Below, piece after piece: positions 17,372 through 25,828 of a stretch of DNA of 64,000 nt. Origin of the DNA: Deltaproteobacteria bacterium (GTDB lineage Bacteria > Myxococcota_A > Polyangia > Polyangiales > Ga0077539); assembly GCA_016218725.1 (NCBI GenBank), contig JACRDB010000063.1:1-64000 (forward strand). Reading direction: 5' to 3'. Positions within the stretch are counted from its first letter, which is position 1. Each line of letters begins with the position of its first letter. Position numbers and translations under genes: made by a program. The notes under the pieces are model-generated. The model was not told where the DNA came from, did no database searches, and worked only from the letters and a program-made list of their open reading frames with translations.

Positions 17372-18116
17372 AGAACCGCGGGTCTGTCACGAGGTCAATG
17401 CACACCGCGCGCCAGGCGTCTATCGGCGTCGCGGACCGCTGCGCCAACGCTACGCGAAACACGCCAAGGAGCGCGCCCACGGCGACTCCCTCGGGCGGCA
17501 GCTCCGCGGCCCACAGCCTCAGGGCCAGGGCCGCGAGGTTCCGTCGGACCGCAGCCTCGCTCGTCGGGAGGGTGTCCGTGGGGCTCACCTCCAGGAGGAT
17601 CCGACGCTCTCCCGGAGGGCGCGCGAGGTCGCGCCGGAGGCCCTCCGCGCAGACGCTCCGCGCCGCGTCGGACAAGAGCTTGGCGAAGGTGATGGTGGGC
17701 TCCAGGACCTCCGAGGTGCTGTTGACATAGTCCGGGCGCCCCAACGCGGACGCGAAGAACTCCGCCAGGTCGGCCTCGGGCTCGAAGCGCCGACCCGACG
17801 GAGACTCCGGCGTCCAGACCGTGCGAGGGCCCACCCAGGGCGCCCCGAGGAGCGCTTCGAAGGAGACCCGGAGCTGGTCGACGTCGAGGCGCCGCGGCGC
17901 GCGGCCGACGCGGGCCTGCGCGGCGGCGTCTCCCGCGCCGGCGTCGTCGAGGCGGAGCGGCGTCCGACGCGGGTCCAGGGCCTCGCCGGGGCGCGTCGGG
18001 AGCGCCGCGCCGGCCCCGAGACCGCAGCGAGGCAGAGGCGCCTCCTGCGGCTGCGCCGGCGGCTGCGCCTCACACGCCGCCAGGAGCGAGGTCACCGCCA
18101 GGCCCGCGGCGCGCAT
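17361..18116 (-). CDS. Lipoprotein associated with the DUF1501/cytochrome-like system
   Basis: A 251-residue predicted lipoprotein. The short signal MRAAGLAVTSLLAAC carries a lipobox Cys15. The mature part is mostly helical and contains LDVDQLRVSFEALLG, a phrase seen in proteins encoded beside DUF1549/DUF1585-type proteins, then FASALGRPDYVNSTSEVLEPTITFAKLLSDAARSVC and DAWRAVCIDLVTDPRFFTY. There is no CxxCH haem motif. Its ATG abuts the stop of the upstream gene (TGATG, 1-nt overlap), so the two form one operon opposite the DUF1501 gene. The job is probably as a partner in the same envelope complex; the biochemical role is unknown. Confidence 0.72.
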   Translation of the reverse strand: MRAAGLAVTSLLAACEAQPPAQPQEAPLPRCGLGAGAALPTRPGEALDPRRTPLRLDDAGAGDAAAQARVGRAPRRLDVDQLRVSFEALLGAPWVGPRTVWTPESPSGRRFEPEADLAEFFASALGRPDYVNSTSEVLEPTITFAKLLSDAARSVCAEGLRRDLARPPGERRILLEVSPTDTLPTSEAAVRRNLAALALRLWAAELPPEGVAVGALLGVFRVALAQRSATPIDAWRAVCIDLVTDPRFFTY

Positions 18117-20290
18117 CAGTCAACCCTCCGGTAGGCCGGCGACGTCACGATGGCGCGCACCAGCGCCCGGAAGCTGCGCCCTCGGGCCTCGAAGTCGCGC
18201 AGCAGCGGCGGCAGCACGGCGCGCTCCTCGTCGGGGCTCATGGGGCGGTTGAGCAGGCGCGCCCAGGTGGTGCGCGCGGTGCACGCCTGGAGCGTGCCGT
18301 CCTCGAGGGCCGCGCGCACCAGGCTGCGGGGACCGTCGTCAATCAGGCAGGTCTCGTCTTGTACGCGGTCCACGTAGGACCAGAGCGTCCCCGCGGGGGC
18401 TCCCGCGAGGGCCGCCTCCGCCGCCAGGACATACTGCCGACAGCGCGAGGGACAGCTCACCGCCGTACAGGTGGCGCACCGGGGGTCGAAGCTCGGAAAG
18501 CCCGCGGGGTCGAGGAAGCGCGCGCCCCGCTCGGCCCAGCGCCCCCAGGCGGCCCCCAGCGGCTCCAGGGTCGCGTGGCAGTAGGCGCAGCCGCAGCGCC
18601 GGGCCAGGTTGGTCTCCCGGTGGCACCGGTCCGTCGGCGGCGGCCCCGGGTCCTCCGGGGGGAGGAAGCTCTGGCACAGGAAGGCGTTGCGAAAGCGGTT
18701 GATCCTCGCGCGCCGGGTCGCGAAGCGCGCCAGGAACACCGGCGTGGTCAACACCCCGCTGTGCTCCGGCGCGCGCTCGTACGCGTGCCATCGCGGGTCG
18801 TCGTAGGGGACGTCGGGCAGCGCCTCGGGCGGCGCCGAGGCGCCAAACTCCAGCTCGCCGACGCGCTCCGCCTGGTGTCGGTACATGTACGCGAGGGCTC
18901 CGTTGGCCAGCGCCCTCCGGGTGGTGAAGGCCGAGGCGTAGTCTTCGTCCCGGGCGACCACCGAGGCGACGAGCTCCAGGGGCTCGCGGTTGAGGGCGTC
19001 GCGCAGGCGGGAGACGGTGCGCGAGGGGTGGGCGTTGTCCCCGGTGAAGGGCGCGCACCACGCGCCCGAGGGCCCGCAGCCGCAGGAGCTCTCGACGTAG
19101 AGCCCGAGGTTGCAGGGCGCGCCCCGCTGGGCGCTCACTGCGCGTTCTTGCGCCTCGTAGGCGCAGGTGTTCACCCAATGCCCCCGCGCCCAGAAGGGCC
19201 GCGTCAGCCTGGCGCCCTCCCGGCGGAGCTCCACGTGCGTCGCCAGGCGGGCCTCGACGGCGTTGTCGCAGGGGTTGGCGACCTCCGTAAAGCCTTCGGG
19301 ACAGGCGGCCCCTGGCTCGTCGCCCTCGACCCTGACACCGTTGACCGTGCGCACCTTCGGGAGGAAGTCCGTGCGCAGGGGGCTCCCGCCGGAGCCGCGG
19401 CCCTCCAGGCGGCGGCAGTAGTTGGGGCAGTGACGCGCGTCGTCGTAGGGCAACGGGACGTCCATGGCGTCGTAGTAGTATCGCCGCCGGGCGGTGCGCG
19501 GAGATGTGTACCAGGGCCTGCCGGAGGTGTCGTGGGGCCAGCGCGCTTCGTCGGGCGCGACGCGCGGTGGCGGGTACTCGAGCGCGCTGTCGCAGCCGAG
19601 GTACCCGACCCCCCCGCGGAGCTGCTGGTCCCCCACGGCCACGCCGTAGCCGAAGGTGGCGGGCAGGGCCCGGGATTTCGCCTGGCAGGCCGGGTCGTCA
19701 GGGTTGTAGGTGCTGTTGCGCACGAGGCAGCACGCGGGGTGCTCGGGGTTCGAGGCCGTGCAGCACGAGGCCGCGGTGAGGTTGGCGGGGTCTCCGGGCG
19801 GAGGACAGACGGGCTCATCGCTCCTGCGGTCCATGATCGCCAGGAGGCGCTCGGGGTTGATATTGTCGACGGACAACGGCTGGTGGAGCGGTGGTACAAC
19901 GACGAGGTTGGCGCCAATCCGGAGCTCGAAGCCTCCCAGGTTTGGCCAGAGCAGGTCACCGTGCCAGCGCTTGACGCGCTCCAGGAAGCGCGGATCTTGA
20001 AGGAATGCGTTGATCATCGCGTCGGGAACGGCGCCCAGGGAGGCCACCTCGCGATACTCCGAGGGGGTCGGCGGCGCCCCCCGCAGGTCCAGGGAGAGCT
20101 GGCGCAGGTAGCGCAGGGGCGACACCTCCCCACCCGGACAGGGCGTCATCGCAGCGACCGCCGTCGCCGCGGGCTCGCGTTCCAGGGCACAGGCGAGGGC
20201 GAGGGCGCCGCAGAGGGTGCTCCACGGGAGCCTCCTTGCCCCGCGAGCACGCCACACCACACCCGTGCGAGGAACTCCCAGCGAGGACAT
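18116..20290 (-). CDS. Cytochrome-like (DUF1549/DUF1585-type) lipoprotein
   Basis: A 724-residue exported protein. A basic N-terminus followed by WSTLCGALALAC fits a lipoprotein signal. Near the start, LSPLRYLRQLSLDLRGAPPTPSEYREV matches the opening of DUF1549-type domains. A single haem-like CAYCH (CxxCH) lies about 100 residues from the C-terminus, in the context LARRCGCAYCHATLEPLGAAWGRW. The C-terminus LLNRPMSPDEERAVLPPLLRDFEARG...VRAIVTSPAYRRVD resembles DUF1585-type ends. Many extra Cys pairs in the middle suggest disulfides. The first Met is at 20290 and a shorter start is possible. Its pairing with a DUF1501 gene is typical of Planctomycetes and Myxococcota. Confidence 0.82.
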   Translation of the reverse strand: MSSLGVPRTGVVWRARGARRLPWSTLCGALALACALEREPAATAVAAMTPCPGGEVSPLRYLRQLSLDLRGAPPTPSEYREVASLGAVPDAMINAFLQDPRFLERVKRWHGDLLWPNLGGFELRIGANLVVVPPLHQPLSVDNINPERLLAIMDRRSDEPVCPPPGDPANLTAASCCTASNPEHPACCLVRNSTYNPDDPACQAKSRALPATFGYGVAVGDQQLRGGVGYLGCDSALEYPPPRVAPDEARWPHDTSGRPWYTSPRTARRRYYYDAMDVPLPYDDARHCPNYCRRLEGRGSGGSPLRTDFLPKVRTVNGVRVEGDEPGAACPEGFTEVANPCDNAVEARLATHVELRREGARLTRPFWARGHWVNTCAYEAQERAVSAQRGAPCNLGLYVESSCGCGPSGAWCAPFTGDNAHPSRTVSRLRDALNREPLELVASVVARDEDYASAFTTRRALANGALAYMYRHQAERVGELEFGASAPPEALPDVPYDDPRWHAYERAPEHSGVLTTPVFLARFATRRARINRFRNAFLCQSFLPPEDPGPPPTDRCHRETNLARRCGCAYCHATLEPLGAAWGRWAERGARFLDPAGFPSFDPRCATCTAVSCPSRCRQYVLAAEAALAGAPAGTLWSYVDRVQDETCLIDDGPRSLVRAALEDGTLQACTARTTWARLLNRPMSPDEERAVLPPLLRDFEARGRSFRALVRAIVTSPAYRRVD

Positions 20291-20388
20291 CGTCGATACC
20301 TGGCGGGAGCAGGTGCACGAAGTCCCGGGGCGTTCAAGGAAATCCGCGAGAGGACCTCCGGGCGCCCCAGCGGTGCTACGCTCCGGCG

Positions 20389-20835
20389 ATGCTGCGCTAC
20401 GCGCCCCTCATGGTCCTGATCCTGCTCCCTCGCCTCGCGGCCGCGGACGTGGGTCCACCACCGACGTGCCCGGCTGGGACCCACCGGGAGTACCTGTACG
20501 GCCACCGCTGTGTCCCCAACGGCTCCCACGCCGTCCAGAGCCCAAACGGCGGCGTGCAGATCGTGCGTGAGGGAGAGGGCCCCGTCGCTCCCCCGGAGCC
20601 CCTACCGAACACACCGCCACCGCCGCCACCACCACCGCCACCGCCACCCCCACCGCCGCCACCGCCACCACCGCCGCCACCACCGCCACCGCCACCGCCG
20701 CCCGCGTCGAGCGCCGGTGGCCGGTGCTCGGTCACTGCTGCGGCGCCGGCGATGTCTGGGGCGTCGATTGCGGGCCTCCTCGTGGCGGCGCTCCTGGCGA
20801 GCGCGCGGCGCCGGGTCAGCGGCCCACGCAGGTGA
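20389..20835 (+). CDS. Small secreted protein with a 30-residue polyproline tract and MYXO-CTERM-like tail
   Basis: A 148-residue protein. A signal peptide (MLRYAPLMVLILLPRLAAA) is followed by a short Cys-containing module (PTCPAGTHREYLYGHRCVPNG). Residues 76-105 are 30 consecutive prolines encoded by mixed CCA/CCG/CCC codons. The C-terminus has a Cys, a hydrophobic helix (ASIAGLLVAALLASA) and RRR, resembling a MYXO-CTERM sorting tag. The likely arrangement is a surface-anchored head group on a rigid polyproline rod. The ATG at 20389 is chosen because it opens a clean signal peptide. The 3' end overlaps the convergent lipoprotein gene by 20 nt. The head module is unrecognised. Confidence 0.7.
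   Translation: MLRYAPLMVLILLPRLAAADVGPPPTCPAGTHREYLYGHRCVPNGSHAVQSPNGGVQIVREGEGPVAPPEPLPNTPPPPPPPPPPPPPPPPPPPPPPPPPPPPPPASSAGGRCSVTAAAPAMSGASIAGLLVAALLASARRRVSGPRR
20614..20703 (+). repeat. (CCN)30 trinucleotide tract encoding polyproline
   Basis: Thirty consecutive proline codons, mixed CCA, CCG and CCC. Mixed codons argue for selection on the polyproline rather than simple slippage of one triplet, but the tract could still vary in length between strains. Confidence 0.95.
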
Positions 20836-21235
20836 AGGCCCAGGGGAAGGCGTTGCTCTGCACGCCGTTGGCGTCCGTCATGCGCACGGAGAAGCCGAAG
20901 CGGTAGCGCTGCGGCGCGCGGATGTTGGTACAGAACGGCCCCCGGAGGACGATCGGGTTCGAGGCGCTGGCCACGGTGTCCACGGCGCCGGAGCAGGTGA
21001 GGTTCGAGTCGCAGAAGGTCACCGACGAGCGAATGGTGACGGGGAACACGGCGTCACCGCTCCAGGTGAGCCTCGCGCGGGTGGCCGCCGAGTCCGAGAG
21101 CACCTCCGGCGGGACCTCGTAGGAGACGATGGTCAACCCGTCCACGGCCCCGGAGGGGCCGCCGCAACCGCCCGCCAGGACCACCAGGGCGCCCGCCAGG
21201 AACCCTCGACCAGCCGCGACCGTGCGTTTCCCCAT
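20816..21235 (-). CDS. Small lipoprotein of unknown function
   Basis: A 139-residue lipoprotein. The signal MGKRTVAAGRGFLAGALVVLAGGC carries the lipobox LAGGC. The mature domain is beta-rich with Cys pairs (VTFCDSNLTCSGA; GPFCTNI; WAFTCVGR), suggesting a disulfide-stabilised Ig-like fold. The ATG at 21235 gives the correct signal peptide; longer in-frame starts run antisense into the Thg1-like gene. The 3' end overlaps the polyproline gene by 20 nt. No functional motif is seen. Confidence 0.7.
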   Translation of the reverse strand: MGKRTVAAGRGFLAGALVVLAGGCGGPSGAVDGLTIVSYEVPPEVLSDSAATRARLTWSGDAVFPVTIRSSVTFCDSNLTCSGAVDTVASASNPIVLRGPFCTNIRAPQRYRFGFSVRMTDANGVQSNAFPWAFTCVGR

Positions 21236-21331
21236 CGAGCGAGTATTCAAGCGCGAAGCCCCCCTCGGCGTCAACCCGACGCGGCCTCCGGAGTTGCCCG
21301 AGCGCCGCCGCGGGACCAGACTCGGGCCGCC

Positions 21332-22165
21332 ATGGACGATCCCCTCGGAGACCGCATGAAGGCCCTGGAGGCCGTGGAGGCCGGCCGGCGCTTTCCCCGC
21401 AACCTCCCCATCCTGGCCCGGATCGACGGGCGGGCCTTCAGCGCCTGGACCCGGGACCTCCCCAGGCCCTTCGACCCGCGCCTGACGGACCTCATGGTCG
21501 CTACCACAGAGGCCCTGGTGCGCGAGACCGGCGCATGCTTCGGGTACACCCAGAGCGACGAGATCACCCTGGTGCTCTACGCCGAGGAGCCGGGCGCCCA
21601 GGTGTGGTTCGACGGGCGCGTGGCCAAGCTCTGCTCTCAGCTCGCCGCCCAGGCCACCGCGGTCTTCAACCTCCTGCTCCCGGAGCGCCTCCCGGAGAAG
21701 GCCGCCCAGCGCTCGGTGACCAGCGTCCCGACCTTTGACGCCAGGGTGTGGACCGTCCCGGACGCCGCCGCGGTGGTAGATACCGTGCGCTGGCGCGCCG
21801 AGGACGCCACCCGCAACTCCGTCGCCATGGCCGCCCGCGCGCGCTTCTCCCACAAGGCCTGCGACCACAAGGACACCGCCGCCCTTCGGGCCATGCTCCG
21901 CGAGGCCCAGGCCCCCTGGGAGGCGCTCCCGGAGGCCTTCAAGCGCGGCACCATGCTCCAGCGCCGCAAGGTCTCAAGGCCCTTCTCCACCGACGAGCTG
22001 GAGCGCCTCCCGCCACGGCACGAGGCCCGCTTGAACCCCTCGCTGGTCGTCGAGCGCACCACCATCTTCACCGCCCCGCTGCCCCGCTTCTCGCGCGTCA
22101 CCAACCCCGAGGCCGTCGTCCTGCGCGGCGCCGAGCCGACGCTGGATGAGATAAAACTTCAATAA
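21332..22165 (+). CDS. Thg1-like protein (tRNA(His) guanylyltransferase family)
   Basis: A 277-residue member of the Thg1/TLP family, enzymes that add nucleotides in the reverse 3'-5' direction to tRNA 5' ends. The family signatures are visible: PILARIDGRAFSAWTR with a metal-binding Asp near residue 32, and GACFGYTQSDEITLVLY with the second carboxylate pair (SDE). DATRNSVAMAARARFSHKA corresponds to the central helix region. Bacterial Thg1-like proteins are known to repair 5'-truncated tRNAs, and myxobacterial members have been described. The ATG at 21332 is the first Met before the conserved domain. The gene stands alone on its strand, 101 nt before the P450 gene. Confidence 0.88.
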   Translation: MDDPLGDRMKALEAVEAGRRFPRNLPILARIDGRAFSAWTRDLPRPFDPRLTDLMVATTEALVRETGACFGYTQSDEITLVLYAEEPGAQVWFDGRVAKLCSQLAAQATAVFNLLLPERLPEKAAQRSVTSVPTFDARVWTVPDAAAVVDTVRWRAEDATRNSVAMAARARFSHKACDHKDTAALRAMLREAQAPWEALPEAFKRGTMLQRRKVSRPFSTDELERLPPRHEARLNPSLVVERTTIFTAPLPRFSRVTNPEAVVLRGAEPTLDEIKLQ

Positions 22166-22266
22166 TTTCAATATGTTATCCGGACGCCGCGCGGTCCCGG
22201 GCGGGCGGTGGTAGAACTCCCGTCCGCGGGAGTTTCCTTCCCCGAAGGGATCACGGAGGTGCGCCG

Positions 22267-25200
22267 ATGAGCCAGGAGAGCAAGCGCTCGCTGGAGGTGG
22301 TCTTTCAGGGTCGCCGGGCCCGGGTGGGGTGGTACCCCGACACGCAGGACGAGGCGCTGGAGCGCGCGATCCTCCAGGCCCTGGAGCTCCCTCGGGACGC
22401 CTCGGTGCGCCTGCGGGACACCGACGGGAGCGTCGTGGCGCTCTCGGCCTCGCTTCCGACGGGGCTCTCGCTCCAGGTGGAGCTCCAGCCAGACGCAGCC
22501 CCGAGGCTCCTGCCCGCGGTGCCTGGCCCCAGGCCCTACCCCATCGTGGGGAACATCCCCCACCTCGGGAAGCCCGACGAGTTCTATGAGGTCACCGAGG
22601 CGATGCTCCGGGAGTACGGGACCTTCGTCCAGCTCAAATTCCCGGGGGTGTACTTCTACCTGAACAGCGACCCGGAGGTGGTGAGGGACCTCCTGGCGCG
22701 CCCGGAGGATTTCCCCAAGCTGGTGAAGGGCACCCGCAGCCCGCTGTCGCACCTGCGAGACTACGCCGTAGGGGACGGGCTATTCACCGCGGATGACACG
22801 GAAGAGAGCTGGCACGTGGCCCACCGGGTGCTTCTCCCGGCCATGGGGGCCCACGCCCTGCGGCAGTACTTCCCGAAGATGCTGGAGGTCGCCGACGACC
22901 TCCTGGCGCACCTGGAGGCCCTCGGGCCCGACGGGGCCTTCCTGGCGACGGACGTGATGACCAGGATGACCTTCGAGACCATCGCGTACGCGGGCTTCAA
23001 CACCCGCTTCAACTGCGTGGACGCGAGCGCCCTGCCGACGTACGTCCAGGCCATGGTGGACGTGCTCCTGGACGCCCAGGCCGCGCCCAACCAGCTCCTG
23101 CCTCCCGCGTTTCACCCGCTGGCGTCGCGGCGCCGGGACCGCGCCACGGCCACCCTCCAGGACACCGTGGACCGCATCGTGGCGGAGCGCAAGGGCGCCC
23201 TGGAGCGCGGCGAGGCCGTGCCCAATGACATGCTCCAGGCCATGCTCGGCACCCGCGACAAGGTCACCGGCAAGCGCCTCGCGGACGAGAACATCCGGCA
23301 CCAGCTTAACACCCTGCTCATCGCGGGCCACGAGACCACCAGCGGGCTCCTGTCCTACGCGCTCTACCACGTCACCCGGAACCCCGACGTGGAGAAGAGG
23401 CTCCTCGCCGAGGTAGACCGGGTCCTCGGGCGGGACTACCGCCGCCGCCCCACCATTCAAGACATCGACCGCTTGGAGTACACCACCCGGGTCCTCAAGG
23501 AGACCCTGAGGCTCAACCCCACGGCGCCGGCCTTCGAGAAGAGCTCCGCGCGGGACACCGTGGTGGCGGGGCGCTACCCGGTGCCCAAAGGGGGTCGGAT
23601 CCTGACGCTGCTCCGTCCCATGCAGCGCGACCCGCGTTATTGGGGCGAAGACGCCGAGCGCTTCGACCCGGAGCGCTTCCTCCCGGAGGCCGTGGCGTCG
23701 CGGCACCCCAACGCGTACCACCCCTTCGGCCTCGGGATGCGGAGCTGCATCGGGTTCCAGTTCGCGCTCCTGGAGGCCAAGATGATGTTGGCAAGGCTCT
23801 ACCAGCGCTTCCTCCCGAAGTTCGCGGACCCCGGGTACAAGCTCGCCCACGTCCCGACGCTCACCATCAAGCCCGCGGAGCTTCACCTCAAGCTGGAGCG
23901 GCGCCCCGAGGACCGCAGCGAGCGCCCCACGGAGCTCCTCCCGGTGCACTCCGAGAGGCCCTCGGAGCTGCGCCCCACGGGCCACGCCACGGCGCTCTGG
24001 GTGCTCTACGGGTCCAACATGGGGGCCTCGCAGGAGCTGGCCCTGGACCTCGGGCGCCAGGCCGAGGCCCGGGGCTACGGCACCGCGGTCGCCGAGCTCG
24101 ACGCCTTCACGGCGAAGCTCCCCCGCGCCGGCGTGGTGCTCGTGGTGTGCTCGACCTACAACGGCCTGCCCCCCGACGACGCGGCGCGCTTCTGCGCGTG
24201 GCTCGCCTCCCAGGAGCACGCCCCGGACGCGCTCAAGGGCCTGGCCTTCGCGGTCCTCGGGTGCGGCAACACCCAGTGGCGCGGGACCTACCAGAAGGTC
24301 CCTCGCTTCATCCATGAGCGCCTGGAGGCCCTTGGGGCGAAGGCCCTCGTGGAGGCCGGGGCCTGCGACGCCGACGGGGACTTCGAGGCCGCCGCGGAGA
24401 GCTGGAAGGCGAAGCTATGGCCCGCCCTGGAGGCTCACGCGGGCGCCCAACCCACGGGCACGGCCTCGGGGGAGCCCGAGGACCGGCTCTACACCGCGGA
24501 GGTGATGAACTACGCCGGGACGCTGCCCGACGCGACGCAGCCGAGCGCCTGGCCCCTCCATGAAGCAGCCCTCTTCGGGCGGGTGCAGCGCAACGACGAG
24601 CTCCAGGCCCCCGGCTCCGGGCGCTCCACGAGGCACCTGGAGGTCGCGCTCCCACGGGCGGCGACGTACACCGCCGGGGACCACCTCGGGGTCTTCCCCG
24701 AGAACCCCCCCGAGGCGGTGCTCGCGGCCGCCCAGCGCTGCGGGCTGCGCCCGACGGACGTGGTGGTGCTGCGCGAGCGCTCCGGGGCGTCCGCCGCGGA
24801 GACCGGCCGGCTGCCCACGGGCGTGCCCATCACCGTGAGGGACCTCCTGGCGCGCTTTGTGGACCTCCTGGGGCCCGTCACCCGCCGCGAGCTGCGGGCC
24901 CTGGCGAGAAGCACCCAATGCCCGCCCGAAAAGACCGCCCTGGAGGCCCTCTCCACCGAGGAGGGCTTCCGGTCGGGGGTCCTATCGCAGCGCCCGACCA
25001 TGCTGGAGCTCCTGGAGCGCTACGCCTCGGTGCCGCTGGACCTGGGGCTCCTGGTGTCCCTGAGGCCGCTCCTGAAGCCTCGGTACTACTCCATCTCGTC
25101 GTCGCCGCGGGGGCTCGCGGGAGCGTGCTCGATCACCGTGGGGGTGCACAGCTTCGAGGCCCCCTCGGGGCGGGTGCACGAGGGGGTCGGCAGCCATTAC

Positions 25201-25749
25201 CTCGCGGAGCTCCCGGTGGGCAGCCCGGTGAGGGCGCTGGTAAAGGACACCGGCAGCGCCTTCCGGCTCCCCGAGGACCCTTCCCGGGACGTGGTGCTGG
25301 TGGGTCCGGGCACGGGCCTGGCGCCCTTCCGCGGGTTCCTCCAGGAGCGGGCGGCGCAGCGCAGGGCAGGCGCGCGCGTGGGCAAGACGTACCTGTTCTA
25401 CGGGTGCCGGGGTCCGTCGCAGGACTACCTCTACCGCCAGGAGCTGGAGGCCTGGGCCGCGGACGGTACGCTGGACGGGCTCTTCCTGGCGTTCTCGCGG
25501 GAGCCCGGAACGCCCAAGACCTACGTCCAGGATCGGCTCCGGGAGCAGGGACGCATGCTCTGGGACGTGGTCCAGGCCGGGGGCAGCTTCTTTGTCTGCG
25601 GCGACGCGCGGAGGATGGCCCCGGCGGTGGCCGAGGCCGTGGAAGAGGTGCTCGCCACCGAAGGGGGCCTCAAGCCCGACGAGGCCCGCGCCAGGCTGGA
25701 GGCGCTCAAGGCCTCCGGGCGCTACCAGCAGGACGTCTGGGCGAGCTGA
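22267..25749 (+). CDS. Self-sufficient cytochrome P450 / NADPH-P450 reductase (CYP102A/BM3 type)
   Basis: A 1160-residue soluble fusion monooxygenase. The P450 domain (about 80-550) has the I-helix AGHETTSG, the K-helix KETLRL and the haem-binding loop FGLGMRSCIG with Cys494. A flavodoxin domain follows (VLYGSNMGASQELA; VVCSTYNGLPP; AVLGCGNTQW), then a ferredoxin-reductase domain binding FAD (RYYSISSSPRG) and NADPH (GPGTGLAPFRGF; FYGCRGP; YVQDRLRE). The C-terminus GRYQQDVWAS closely matches P450-BM3 (GRYAKDVWAG). BM3-type enzymes hydroxylate fatty acids near the chain end; the Phe corresponding to BM3 Phe87 is kept in GDGLFTADD. Unusually, about 75 extra residues precede the P450 fold and look like a small ubiquitin/PB1-like domain. 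Confidence 0.95.
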   Translation: MSQESKRSLEVVFQGRRARVGWYPDTQDEALERAILQALELPRDASVRLRDTDGSVVALSASLPTGLSLQVELQPDAAPRLLPAVPGPRPYPIVGNIPHLGKPDEFYEVTEAMLREYGTFVQLKFPGVYFYLNSDPEVVRDLLARPEDFPKLVKGTRSPLSHLRDYAVGDGLFTADDTEESWHVAHRVLLPAMGAHALRQYFPKMLEVADDLLAHLEALGPDGAFLATDVMTRMTFETIAYAGFNTRFNCVDASALPTYVQAMVDVLLDAQAAPNQLLPPAFHPLASRRRDRATATLQDTVDRIVAERKGALERGEAVPNDMLQAMLGTRDKVTGKRLADENIRHQLNTLLIAGHETTSGLLSYALYHVTRNPDVEKRLLAEVDRVLGRDYRRRPTIQDIDRLEYTTRVLKETLRLNPTAPAFEKSSARDTVVAGRYPVPKGGRILTLLRPMQRDPRYWGEDAERFDPERFLPEAVASRHPNAYHPFGLGMRSCIGFQFALLEAKMMLARLYQRFLPKFADPGYKLAHVPTLTIKPAELHLKLERRPEDRSERPTELLPVHSERPSELRPTGHATALWVLYGSNMGASQELALDLGRQAEARGYGTAVAELDAFTAKLPRAGVVLVVCSTYNGLPPDDAARFCAWLASQEHAPDALKGLAFAVLGCGNTQWRGTYQKVPRFIHERLEALGAKALVEAGACDADGDFEAAAESWKAKLWPALEAHAGAQPTGTASGEPEDRLYTAEVMNYAGTLPDATQPSAWPLHEAALFGRVQRNDELQAPGSGRSTRHLEVALPRAATYTAGDHLGVFPENPPEAVLAAAQRCGLRPTDVVVLRERSGASAAETGRLPTGVPITVRDLLARFVDLLGPVTRRELRALARSTQCPPEKTALEALSTEEGFRSGVLSQRPTMLELLERYASVPLDLGLLVSLRPLLKPRYYSISSSPRGLAGACSITVGVHSFEAPSGRVHEGVGSHYLAELPVGSPVRALVKDTGSAFRLPEDPSRDVVLVGPGTGLAPFRGFLQERAAQRRAGARVGKTYLFYGCRGPSQDYLYRQELEAWAADGTLDGLFLAFSREPGTPKTYVQDRLREQGRMLWDVVQAGGSFFVCGDARRMAPAVAEAVEEVLATEGGLKPDEARARLEALKASGRYQQDVWAS

Positions 25750-25764
25750 GGCGCTGGGCCCGGG

Positions 25765-25828
25765 AGGGTCGGCTTTTCTAGGGGTTTGCGCGCTTCCGAG
25801 GGGGTTGTTACCGCGCGGTAACGACCCT
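25765..25828. repeat. Nested palindromic element, copy 1 (convergent gap)
   Basis: A perfect 16-bp palindrome GTTACCGCGCGGTAAC at 25807-25822 sits inside a wider inverted pair, AGGGTCG (25765-25771) and CGACCCT (25822-25828). It fills the gap between the P450 stop and the RHS stop and may act as a bidirectional terminator or a protein-binding site. Confidence 0.75.
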
